In this document: piece after piece, positions 1 through 7,245 of the stretch
Layout: each line of letters begins with the position of its first letter
How positions within the stretch are numbered: position 1 is the stretch's first letter
Assembly (NCBI GenBank): GCA_910578235.1
Contig: CAJTPP010000055.1
Location: forward strand, 1,221-17,202
Direction: 5' to 3'
Origin: an uncultured Clostridia bacterium
GTDB taxonomy: Bacteria > Bacillota > Clostridia > UBA1381
Length of the DNA: 15,982 nucleotides
Notes under the pieces: generated by a model
Told to the model about the DNA's origin: nothing
What the model saw: only the letters and a program-made list of their open reading frames with translations
The model's database searches: none
Made by a program: the position numbers and the translations under genes

Positions 1-1100
1 CTATGTTCCTCGGACACGGTAAAAAATGCATCGCGGACGCTGTAAAGACAGCGGCAGACAACGGACTTTCTTTCGGCGCTCCGTGTCCTGCCGAGACAGA
101 GCTGGCACAGCGTATATGCAATATAGTTCCATGCGTTGATAAAGTAAGAATGGTAAACTCGGGCACAGAAGCGACTATGTCAGCCCTGCGTCTGGCGAGA
201 GGCTATACAGGCAGAGACATAATAATAAAATTCGAGGGCTGCTATCACGGACACAGTGACTCGCTGCTTATAAAAGCAGGCTCGGGAGCGGCTACTTTCG
301 CCGGCGCGTCCTCCGCCGGAGTACCGGAAGCTTTCGCAAAATACACACTTGTTTTGCCTTATAATGATGAAACGGCTCTTGACAGCGCATTTAAAAAATT
401 TGGCGGTAAAATAGCCTGCGTTATAGTTGAGCCTGTAGCGGGAAATATGGGTGTTGTGCCGCCCAAAAATGGATTTTTACAAAAAATCCGATCGCTTACA
501 ATTCAATACGGCAGCCTGTTTATCATGGACGAGGTGATGACAGGCTTTCGGCTTTCGCTCTCGGGAGCGGCGGGACACTTTAATCTGGACGCCGATATCA
601 TAACTTTCGGAAAAATTATCGGCGGAGGTATGCCTGTCGGAGCTTACGGAGGAAAAAAAGAAATTATGGACTTTATTTCTCCGTCAGGTCCTGTGTATCA
701 GGCGGGAACACTTTCAGGCAACCCTCTGGCAATGGCGGCGGGAAACGCTCAGCTTAAATATTTACAGGCTCATACTGAAATTTACGATGAAGTCGAAAAA
801 AAAGGCGAATATCTCGAAACAGAATTTAAAGCATCCGCGCAAAAAAACGGCGTTGACATACGCGTGAACAGAACCGGCTCCATGCTGAGTGTGTTTTTTA
901 CAGATAGCGAGGTTTTGGATTTTGCAAGCGCGTGTAAATCAGACACGGAAAAATTCAAAAAATATTTCAATGAAATGCTAAAACGCGGCATATATCTCGC
1001 TCCGTCACAATTTGAAGCATTGTTTATAAGCGATGCGCACACATGCGAGGATTTGGAAAAAACTGTCAGAGAGTTTAACGAGGTTATGAAAATACTGTGA
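1..1100 (+). CDS. hemL: Glutamate-1-semialdehyde 2,1-aminomutase, 5'-truncated by window edge
   Basis: PLP-dependent enzyme that converts glutamate-1-semialdehyde to 5-aminolevulinate in the C5 route to tetrapyrroles, in the cytoplasm. The reading frame is open to the left edge and the first visible residues (MFLGH) match an internal family stretch, so about 60 N-terminal residues of a roughly 430-residue protein are missing; the ATG at position 3 is not the start. Visible family signatures are VRMVNSGTEATMSA, KFEGCYHGHSD, IVEPVAGNMG, MDEVMTGFR (PLP-ring Asp at residue 176 counted from position 3), and FGKIIGGGMPVGA with the Schiff-base Lys at residue 204. The GPVYQAGTLSGNP motif and the C-terminal APSQFEA stretch are intact. 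The stop codon overlaps the next gene by 4 nt (GTGA), suggesting an operon. Other hem genes may lie upstream, outside the window. Confidence 0.96.
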   Translation, partial: MFLGHGKKCIADAVKTAADNGLSFGAPCPAETELAQRICNIVPCVDKVRMVNSGTEATMSALRLARGYTGRDIIIKFEGCYHGHSDSLLIKAGSGAATFAGASSAGVPEAFAKYTLVLPYNDETALDSAFKKFGGKIACVIVEPVAGNMGVVPPKNGFLQKIRSLTIQYGSLFIMDEVMTGFRLSLSGAAGHFNLDADIITFGKIIGGGMPVGAYGGKKEIMDFISPSGPVYQAGTLSGNPLAMAAGNAQLKYLQAHTEIYDEVEKKGEYLETEFKASAQKNGVDIRVNRTGSMLSVFFTDSEVLDFASACKSDTEKFKKYFNEMLKRGIYLAPSQFEALFISDAHTCEDLEKTVREFNEVMKIL

Positions 1101-1882
1101 TTAATTATTATAAAAAATGTATGCTATGTCCCAGAAAATGCGGCACGGTATTTTTCTCAGGCTGTAATCTGCGGTGCGTATACTGTCAGAACAGGGATAT
1201 AGCCGCCTCATACAGCGGATTTGAAATAACGGATCAAAAGCTTGCCGATATTTTTCTGAAATTACAGGACAAAGGCGCCCATAATATTAATCTTGTCACA
1301 CCCACACACTACACGCCGCATATCATAAGCGCGCTTTACGCCGCGCGCGGCAAGCTAAATATTCCTGTAGTATACAACTGCGGCGGCTATGAAAGCGCTG
1401 AAACGCTCAAAATGCTTAACGGCTATATAGACATATATCTGCCCGACTTTAAATATATGGACAATACTATCGCCCAAAAATACTCATTCGCGCCTGATTA
1501 TGTCGAAAACGCAAAAACAGCTTTAGCCGAAATGACCCGTCAGACAGGCGGCTGTGTATTTAACGCAGACGGAATTATGATCAAAGGCGTTATTGTCCGT
1601 CATCTTGTGCTGCCATCGTACACTGACAATTCAAAATCGGTTATTGAATATCTGTATAAAACATACGGTCACAGTATTTATATGAGTATTATGAATCAGT
1701 ACACGCCTATGGAATATGTAAAAAATTATCCCGAAATAAACAGAAAAATTACAGACAAGGAATATGAAAATATACTTGACTTTGCGGTAAATATAGGCGT
1801 GGAAAACGCTTTTATTCAGGAAAACGGCACTGTTTCAGAAAGCTTCATACCTGTTTTTGACGGAGAAGGAATTGTAAAGTAA
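1097..1882 (+). CDS. Radical SAM protein, PflA-like COG1313 (PflX) family, internally shortened
   Basis: Member of the 'pyruvate formate-lyase activating enzyme-like' radical SAM proteins (COG1313), whose substrate is unknown. The CX3CX2C cluster motif is at Cys23, Cys27 and Cys30 (SGCNLRCVYCQN). Further family landmarks are GAHNINLVTPTHY, VVYNCGGYES, DIYLPDFKY, IVRHLVLP and SIMNQYTPM. An N-terminal Cys motif CMLCPRKCG (Cys8, 11, 15) runs straight into GTVFFSGC. In the relatives I recall, about 40 residues separate these two blocks, so the 261-residue length fits an in-frame deletion. The start is a GTG inside the hemL stop codon, giving a 4-nt overlap. The ribosome binding site is poor: a GAGG lies 13 nt upstream, so translational coupling to hemL is likely. 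An ATG at 1121 is an alternative but would lose Cys8. A strong terminator follows at 1923. Confidence 0.85.
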   Translation: MINYYKKCMLCPRKCGTVFFSGCNLRCVYCQNRDIAASYSGFEITDQKLADIFLKLQDKGAHNINLVTPTHYTPHIISALYAARGKLNIPVVYNCGGYESAETLKMLNGYIDIYLPDFKYMDNTIAQKYSFAPDYVENAKTALAEMTRQTGGCVFNADGIMIKGVIVRHLVLPSYTDNSKSVIEYLYKTYGHSIYMSIMNQYTPMEYVKNYPEINRKITDKEYENILDFAVNIGVENAFIQENGTVSESFIPVFDGEGIVK

Positions 1883-1922
1883 CAAAAACAGCAAATAGGT
1901 GGGCTATATTTATTTTTAATAC

Positions 1923-1966
1923 AAAATCCGATAGATTAAATTTTGATCTATCGGATTTTTGTTTTA
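1923..1966 (+). terminator. Intrinsic terminator after the hemL-radical SAM unit
   Basis: A perfect 14-bp inverted repeat (1923-1936 with 1946-1959, core ATCCGATAGAT) has a 9-nt loop and is followed by TTTTTGTTTT on the + strand. It lies between convergent genes. The opposite strand has only a broken U tract, so termination of the DUF3795-like transcript here is less certain. Confidence 0.88.
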
Positions 1967-1988
1967 TATTTGTCAGAAAAATGATCAT

Positions 1989-2423
1989 TTACCGTTTTTT
2001 ATATATGATAATTTCAGGATTATCACCATTACATCCATATTCACATACAAGCATATATGTATCATCAGCAACAAGTCCGTAACATCTGTCACTACCGGAT
2101 ATTTCTATCTGATTTCCCCAATACACATTATTGTCTTCAAGCAGCTTTACAGACTGTCCGTTTGCAAGCGGGTATTCCAAATTAACAAAATAGCCGTTTA
2201 ATAAATTAAGATCGTTGACTTTAAGTCCTTCTATTCCAAGCGCATTAAATTCAGAAATTAATGTGTTTTTAAATCTAAAAAATTCTTCAAAACCACCTTG
2301 TTTAACGCATTCGGCAGCGATACAAGTTCCGCCAAAAGGATGTCCATCAGTTTTTTTGCAGCCGCCGCAATCTTCCATTCTATTACATTCGTCACAACAG
2401 TCCAAACCACAAATTGACAGCAT
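1989..2423 (-). CDS. Small cysteine-rich protein, DUF3795-like
   Basis: A 144-residue soluble protein with no signal peptide or membrane segment. It begins MLSICGLDCCDEC and carries 11 cysteines: Cys5, 9, 10, 13, 19, 22, 34 and 39 in the N-terminal quarter, and Cys114, 127 and 131 near the end. The CGLDC...C..C opening is typical of DUF3795 and related clostridial hypothetical proteins, which are thought to bind zinc or an Fe-S cluster; no function is established. The cysteine spacing supports metal or cluster binding, but which one cannot be told. The ATG is preceded by an excellent AAAGGAGG ribosome binding site, and a near-consensus promoter lies about 40 nt upstream, so this is a single-gene unit. 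It converges on the hemL-radical SAM unit. Confidence 0.8.
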   Translation of the reverse strand: MLSICGLDCCDECNRMEDCGGCKKTDGHPFGGTCIAAECVKQGGFEEFFRFKNTLISEFNALGIEGLKVNDLNLLNGYFVNLEYPLANGQSVKLLEDNNVYWGNQIEISGSDRCYGLVADDTYMLVCEYGCNGDNPEIIIYKKR

Positions 2424-2462
2424 AAATATATCCTCCTTTAATACTGATTTATCTTAAGTATA

Positions 2463-2491
2463 ATTATATCATTTAAATTTATTGTATTCAA
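2463..2491 (-). promoter_or_regulatory. Sigma-A promoter for the DUF3795-like gene
   Basis: On the minus strand, TTGAAT (2491-2486), a 17-bp spacer, and a perfect TATAAT (2468-2463) preceded by TGA form an extended -10. It reads into the DUF3795-like gene with a leader of about 33 nt that contains the strong ribosome binding site. Confidence 0.8.
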
Positions 2492-2548
2492 TTACTTTTT
2501 TAACAATACCGACATTTTTCTACGAAAAGAGGTGAATAAACGCGCACT

Positions 2549-2587
2549 TAAAAAAAGTGCTTAGGAGAAATTTTATCCTAAGCACTT
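2549..2587 (-). terminator. Intrinsic terminator after ilvD
   Basis: A perfect 12-bp inverted repeat (2555-2566 with 2576-2587, CCTAAGCACTT type) has a 9-nt loop. On the minus strand it is followed by a run of about seven T, about 50 nt past the ilvD stop. It ends the long minus-strand block. A short GCACTT at 2544-2549 can also pair with the AAGTGC at 2555-2560, giving a small competing hairpin across the T run. Confidence 0.9.
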
Positions 2588-2636
2588 ATAATTACCGTCT
2601 TAACAATTTCACCTTTAAAACAGTTTTTATATTCAA

Positions 2637-4301
2637 TTAATCATCCAGCATTACCGCTCCCTGAATTGCGGAGGATACAAGCTTTGAATATCTTCTGAGA
2701 TATCCCGTCTTTACTTTAGGCTCATTCGGCTTCCAGTTTTCCCTGCGCTTTGCCATTTCTTCCTCACTGACATTCAGATTAATCTGACAATTGTCTATAT
2801 CAATTGAAATGATATCACCGTTCCGTACAAAAGCGATCGGGCCGCCCTCTACCGCTTCCGGCGATACATGGCCGATTGCCGCTCCGCGTGTCGCTCCGCT
2901 GAAACGTCCGTCAGTAATAAGCGCAACGTCTTTATCAAGCCCCATGCCGCAAATAGCGGAAGTCGGTGAAAGCATCTCCCGCATACCCGGACCGCCTTTC
3001 GGTCCCTCGTAAAGTATTACGACAACGTCACCCTTTACGATTTTACCGGCGTAAATAGCCTTTATCGCTTCTTCCTCGCTGTCAAACACTTTTGCGGGGC
3101 CTTCATGCTGTAACATTTCAGGCGCGACCGCGCTTCTTTTTACAACCGAACCGTCAGGAGCAAGATTACCTTTAAGTACCGCTATACCGCCTGTCTCACT
3201 GTACGGATTATCTATAGGTCTGATTACGTCATAATCAAGCACATGGCATTTCTCTATGTTTTCACCGAGTGTTTTGCCTGTAGCCGTAATTGTGTCAAGC
3301 TTTAACAGATCCTTTTTAGCAAGCTCGCTCATAAGCGCCTGAACTCCGCCGGCCGCATATAAATCCTGCACATGATGATCGCCCGCCGGCGCAAGGTGAC
3401 ATAGATTTGGTGTTTCCTTACTGATTTCATTCGCATAGTCAAGAGTTATAGGAGCTTTCGCCTCATACGCAATCGCGGGGAGATGAAGCATTGAGTTTGT
3501 GCTGCATCCGAGCGCCATATCCACACGCAGCGCGTTGTATATAGAATCAGGCGTAATAATATCTCTCGGCTTTATATCCTTTTCAAGAAGCTCCATAATC
3601 TTCATACCCGCCTGTTTTGCGAGACGTATCCTTTCGGAATAAACCGCGGGAATTGTACCGTTGCCCGGAAGCGCCATACCAAGCACCTCGCACAGACAAT
3701 TCATTGAATTCGCGGTAAACATGCCCGAGCATGAGCCGCATGACGGACAAGCCGCGTTTTCAAGACCGAGAAGCTCATCCTCGTCTATCGCTCCCGCTTT
3801 AAACGCTCCTACCGCCTCAAAAGTTGTGTTAAGATCACGGAATTTGCCCTTATAATTTATTGAAAGCATTGGTCCGCCGCTGATGATGATAGCGGGTATA
3901 TTCAGTCTTGCCGCCGCTATAAGCATACCCGGAACGATTTTATCACAGTTCGGTATAAGCACAAGCGCGTCAAAGCCGTGCGCGATAGTCATGGACTCAA
4001 TCGAGTCGGCTATAAGCTCGCGCGTAGCAAGAGAATATTTCATACCCTTATGTCCCATTGCGATACCGTCGCACACGCCGATTGCGGGAAACTCAATCGG
4101 TGTGCCGCCCGCTACTTTTACACCCGTTTTTACCGCCTCCGCAATTTTGTCGAGGTGAATATGACCGGGAATAACCTCGTTTTTAGCGCTTACCACGCCT
4201 ATAAGCGGACGGCTGATTTCCTCGTCCGTAAAGCCCGACGCTTTAAAAAGCGAGCGGTGCGGTGTCTTTTCAAGACCTTTTTTAACTACATCACTGTACA
4301 T
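2637..4301 (-). CDS. ilvD: Dihydroxy-acid dehydratase
   Basis: Fe-S lyase that dehydrates 2,3-dihydroxy-isovalerate and -methylvalerate to the 2-keto acids in valine, isoleucine (and so leucine and pantothenate) synthesis. At 554 residues it is full length for the short bacterial form. Family signatures include the IPGHIHLDKIAEAVK region, GVCDGIAMGHKGMKYSL, PNCDKIVPGM (cluster Cys), CPSCGSCSGMFTANSMNCL (cluster Cys), GCSTNS, GPKGGPGMREM and LITDGRFSGATRGA. The ATG has a strong AAGGAGG site that lies within the last codons and stop of cvpA, 12 nt upstream, so the two are cotranscribed. No other ilv/leu gene and no T-box leader is present in the window. ilvD here is the last gene of a housekeeping block rather than part of a branched-chain operon. 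Confidence 0.97.
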   Translation of the reverse strand: MYSDVVKKGLEKTPHRSLFKASGFTDEEISRPLIGVVSAKNEVIPGHIHLDKIAEAVKTGVKVAGGTPIEFPAIGVCDGIAMGHKGMKYSLATRELIADSIESMTIAHGFDALVLIPNCDKIVPGMLIAAARLNIPAIIISGGPMLSINYKGKFRDLNTTFEAVGAFKAGAIDEDELLGLENAACPSCGSCSGMFTANSMNCLCEVLGMALPGNGTIPAVYSERIRLAKQAGMKIMELLEKDIKPRDIITPDSIYNALRVDMALGCSTNSMLHLPAIAYEAKAPITLDYANEISKETPNLCHLAPAGDHHVQDLYAAGGVQALMSELAKKDLLKLDTITATGKTLGENIEKCHVLDYDVIRPIDNPYSETGGIAVLKGNLAPDGSVVKRSAVAPEMLQHEGPAKVFDSEEEAIKAIYAGKIVKGDVVVILYEGPKGGPGMREMLSPTSAICGMGLDKDVALITDGRFSGATRGAAIGHVSPEAVEGGPIAFVRNGDIISIDIDNCQINLNVSEEEMAKRRENWKPNEPKVKTGYLRRYSKLVSSAIQGAVMLDD

Positions 4302-4313
4302 TTTTATTCCTCC

Positions 4314-4958
4314 TTAGATTTTCATAAATAATTGAAGCAATATATTATAATTATATAAATATTTAACCGCGTATGTATTTTCTATCATCTCAAAAAGAGA
4401 GCTGTCTGCCGGCGCGAAAAGCGATACGAGCGCCAGCGCGATAAACACGGCAAACACTATATTTACCGCAGCCAGAAGGCCTCCTGCCATTCTGTTTACA
4501 CCATTAATAATCGGAGCCTTTGAAACTCCGTTTATTACCATAAATACCGCTGTCAGCAGAATTCTTATGATAATAAACAAAGCAACACTGACAATTATCG
4601 TTAAAAATATATTTGTAAGAGACGAGTTTACCGTATCGTTTACAGAAGACACAATACCGGAGCTTATCTGATTATTAACGTCTCCTCTCATAAATTCCGG
4701 CAGATTAAGCACCTCGGCTATATTTACTCCCCCGCCCTGCGGTATATTGACTGTCTCTCCTATTTTTTCATTTAAGGCTGCCGCAAACTCAGTTCCCGAA
4801 AGATAATTTATGGCGGGGGTTTTCAGCGCCAGAACAAGCACAACGGTCACTATAAGCGCGGCTATTTTCCAAACTGATTTAACAAACCCTTTTTTATAGC
4901 CTGTAATGAATGCTATTGCAATCAGCGCCAGCAGTATTAAGTCAGGAATTATATTCAT
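4314..4958 (-). CDS. CvpA family integral membrane protein
   Basis: A 214-residue membrane protein with four predicted hydrophobic segments (about residues 5-20, 28-46, 115-145 and 157-182). The first two are separated by the short basic turn GYKKGFVKSVWK that is typical of the CvpA/colicin V production family. A soluble-looking stretch of about 65 residues, with a PQGGG turn, lies between segments 2 and 3. CvpA proteins affect envelope functions and secretion; the biochemical role is not known. The ATG is preceded by AGAAGGT at suitable spacing and follows the DUF5711 gene after 17 nt. DUF5711 and CvpA genes are often neighbours in Clostridia (from memory), so they may act in the same envelope process. 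Confidence 0.87.
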   Translation of the reverse strand: MNIIPDLILLALIAIAFITGYKKGFVKSVWKIAALIVTVVLVLALKTPAINYLSGTEFAAALNEKIGETVNIPQGGGVNIAEVLNLPEFMRGDVNNQISSGIVSSVNDTVNSSLTNIFLTIIVSVALFIIIRILLTAVFMVINGVSKAPIINGVNRMAGGLLAAVNIVFAVFIALALVSLFAPADSSLFEMIENTYAVKYLYNYNILLQLFMKI

Positions 4959-4975
4959 ATCATACCTTCTTACTT

Positions 4976-6466
4976 TTAAATAGTTACAATTTCTATACTG
5001 TTTGAGTACACAATAATAAATGTATTATTTGAGGTTATGAGCAGTCTTTTTATATCCATGGTTGCCGTGTATTTTATGATGTCATCCGAATTGATTTTTC
5101 CGAAATACACATCGCGTCCAAGATTATACAGAATATTTTTTCCGTTTATATCAATAAAATCTGTGACGCCTGTCAGTGTGACATTCGCTTTTAACCGTCC
5201 GTTTTTACTATACATATTAATCATAGGAATATTTCCGTTGTCAAAGGCCAGAAGATTATTGCCCTTATCATCAATAGCGGAGTGTGTCAGCTGCTCATTT
5301 TCAAATATGTTATCATAAAGCAGTCTGCCGCTTGCGGATATTCCGGCAATTCTGTTATCACCGAAAGCAGTAAGCAAATCTCCGGTAAACTTCATATCAA
5401 ACACAACAGTATTTTCAATATTTATATCAGCATAACTGCCTGTTCTGTTTACATCAAAAAGATGTACCGTCGTTCCCGCCGTGTTTTCAGTGTTAAGCGT
5501 GGCAACAGCCACACATCTTGACACCGCGGAAATATCCGCGCTTATAACCATACTGCTTCCGGCCGCCCAAGAAAATATTCTCGCACCCGATTTATTATAT
5601 ACGGATATACCGCCCTTATATGAAGATTTATCCGTTACCGCGACAACATCACCGGCGGATGAAAGCTCCGCCGCGATTATTTCGTCAGGATCGTCAGTAT
5701 CATATATTAATTTTTTATCTCCGTAAAGACAGATTTTATTTCCGTTTTTTTCGGCAAGCAGTATATAATTACCCGACGCTTTCAGTATCGGATCAACAAT
5801 AGCGGTATCAGTTTCCCATACAATATTGCCTGTATTATCAAGATATGTCATATGATTCATATTCGCGAATACTATTCCGTTTTTGTAAACGGCAAACTCT
5901 GTTTTGACTGCCTCTTCAAGAGAAACAATAGTATTGCTTTTCGCGTCCGCCCTGTATTGCGCGTCAGCCGTCTGAGGCTGTTCAATCACTGCAGTTTGAT
6001 TGTCGGATTTGAAATTTCTGAATATATTTGAAAAATTCTTCGCAAAATTGTCCTTATACCGTCCGATAATTCCGCTGTCAATGCCTATAAACGCCGTCAC
6101 AGCGATAATACCGGCAACAATACCAATAATAATACCGGTTTTTGTACCTTTTTTTTCAGATCTCCAAACATTTTCATCATAATCATTCTCATCTATATTT
6201 TCAGCGAAATCTTCTATGTAATTAATATCCTCAATTTCTGTCGCCGGAATATCAGTTATTTCCTCTGTATCAGATATTTCATCCTTATAAAATTCAGATT
6301 TTGTCTCAAAATTATCTTTCTTAGTATCTAATTCTGTTTCTTCATCAGATATGTTATTTTCATCTATATCAAATTCTGCTTTTATGTCAGAAGCATTTTC
6401 TTCGTCATACTGAATAAGATCGTCTATGATTTTTTCGTTAAGTAAATCACCCTCATCTCTGCTCAT
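4976..6466 (-). CDS. DUF5711-type membrane-anchored beta-propeller protein
   Basis: A 496-residue single-pass membrane protein. Residues 1-100 are very acidic (39 Asp/Glu against 7 Lys/Arg) and lack hydrophobic stretches. One membrane segment lies at about 109-129 (GIIIGIVAGIIAVTAFIG). The rest, about 360 residues, repeats short beta-blade patterns (such as YLDNTGNIVWETDT and SVYNKSGARIFSW) like a PQQ/WD-type propeller, which fits DUF5711. The propeller is expected outside the cell and the acidic tail inside. The start is placed at ATG 6466, which shares one base with the truA TGA; its ribosome binding site (GAAGGGGGTG) lies within the end of truA. A TTG at 6490 in the same frame would put that site inside the coding region and is less likely. 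Function is unknown. Confidence 0.8.
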   Translation of the reverse strand: MSRDEGDLLNEKIIDDLIQYDEENASDIKAEFDIDENNISDEETELDTKKDNFETKSEFYKDEISDTEEITDIPATEIEDINYIEDFAENIDENDYDENVWRSEKKGTKTGIIIGIVAGIIAVTAFIGIDSGIIGRYKDNFAKNFSNIFRNFKSDNQTAVIEQPQTADAQYRADAKSNTIVSLEEAVKTEFAVYKNGIVFANMNHMTYLDNTGNIVWETDTAIVDPILKASGNYILLAEKNGNKICLYGDKKLIYDTDDPDEIIAAELSSAGDVVAVTDKSSYKGGISVYNKSGARIFSWAAGSSMVISADISAVSRCVAVATLNTENTAGTTVHLFDVNRTGSYADINIENTVVFDMKFTGDLLTAFGDNRIAGISASGRLLYDNIFENEQLTHSAIDDKGNNLLAFDNGNIPMINMYSKNGRLKANVTLTGVTDFIDINGKNILYNLGRDVYFGKINSDDIIKYTATMDIKRLLITSNNTFIIVYSNSIEIVTI

Positions 6467-7200
6467 CAGTAATACACCCCCTTCAGACAAAGGCCTTGCG
6501 GCGGGGCCGTTATACCCGCTCTTTTTCTGTCACGCGACAATATAATATCCTCCATATCATCAGGATCAATTTTTCCGCAGCCCGCATACGCAAGCGTGCC
6601 CGCAATAATTCTTACCATATTATATAAAAAACCGTTTCCCGTTATATCAATGGTTATAATTCTGCCTTCATCCAGTATATCAAGAGAATAAATTTCCCTT
6701 ACCGTCGTTTTCACGGTAAAACCGCTTGAAGCAAAGCCCAAAAAATCGTGCATACCGACAAACGCTTTTGACGCGTCTCGGATTTTATCCGTATCGAGCG
6801 GATATTTACAGTGCCACGCGTATCTGTTCATAACAGCGTCAGGAAACTCACCGCGCATTATTTTATAGACATATCTTTTTTTTACGGTGCTGTTTTTAGC
6901 GTGAAAACTCTCATGTACTTTTTCCGCTCCGAAACACACAATATCAGACGGCAGCTTAGCGTTAAGCGCGTACGGAAATTTCTCAGGGGGTATTGACGAG
7001 GCGGTATGAAAGTTACATATATAATTCTCCGCGTGTACTCCCGCGTCTGTACGTCCGCACCCTATTAAATTAACATGTCCGCGCGTTATTTGTTCAAGAG
7101 CGTTTTTAACTGTTTCCTGTATCGTCACCGCATTTTTCTGTGTCTGCCAGCCGTGATATTCCGTACCGTCATATTGAAGATTAAGTTTAATATTATTCAT
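6466..7200 (-). CDS. truA: tRNA pseudouridine(38-40) synthase
   Basis: Isomerises uridines 38-40 in the anticodon stem-loop of many tRNAs. At 244 residues it has the normal family length. The N-terminal beta strand NIKLNLQYDGTEYHGWQ and the catalytic motif GCGRTDAGVHA, with the nucleophile Asp52, are present, as are YKIMRGEF, MHDFLGFASSG and the FLYNMVR motif. The start is set at ATG 7200. An in-frame GTG at 7212 would lie upstream of the transcription start predicted from the promoter at 7216-7244. No proper ribosome binding site precedes the ATG and the predicted leader is only about 9 nt. In Bacillota truA commonly follows ecfT, as here. The stop overlaps the DUF5711 start by one base. Confidence 0.95.
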   Translation of the reverse strand: MNNIKLNLQYDGTEYHGWQTQKNAVTIQETVKNALEQITRGHVNLIGCGRTDAGVHAENYICNFHTASSIPPEKFPYALNAKLPSDIVCFGAEKVHESFHAKNSTVKKRYVYKIMRGEFPDAVMNRYAWHCKYPLDTDKIRDASKAFVGMHDFLGFASSGFTVKTTVREIYSLDILDEGRIITIDITGNGFLYNMVRIIAGTLAYAGCGKIDPDDMEDIILSRDRKRAGITAPPQGLCLKGVYY

Positions 7201-7215
7201 TTTGCTATCCACACC

Positions 7216-7244
7216 ATTATACCATTTTTAATAAAAAATTTCAA
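7216..7244 (-). promoter_or_regulatory. Near-consensus sigma-A promoter immediately upstream of truA
   Basis: On the minus strand, TTGAAA (7244-7239), a 17-bp spacer and TATAAT (7221-7216) preceded by TGG (extended -10) match 11 of 12 consensus bases. It sits just past the ecfT stop codon. The expected transcription start, near 7209, is only about 9 nt before the truA ATG. It would drive truA, DUF5711, cvpA and ilvD independently of the ecf genes. Confidence 0.82.
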
Positions 7245-7245
7245 T

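Noticed and set aside
4302..4320. Possible T-box or attenuator controlling ilvD
   Set aside because: Only 12 nt separate ilvD from cvpA and no leader structure fits, so control must lie upstream of truA or the block.
6467..6490. TTG start for the DUF5711 gene
   Set aside because: It would put the GGGGG-type ribosome binding site inside the coding region; ATG 6466 is correctly spaced from it and overlaps the truA stop by one base.
7201..7212. GTG start for truA
   Set aside because: It lies upstream of the transcription start predicted from the adjacent promoter, has no ribosome binding site, and adds four residues not seen in the family.
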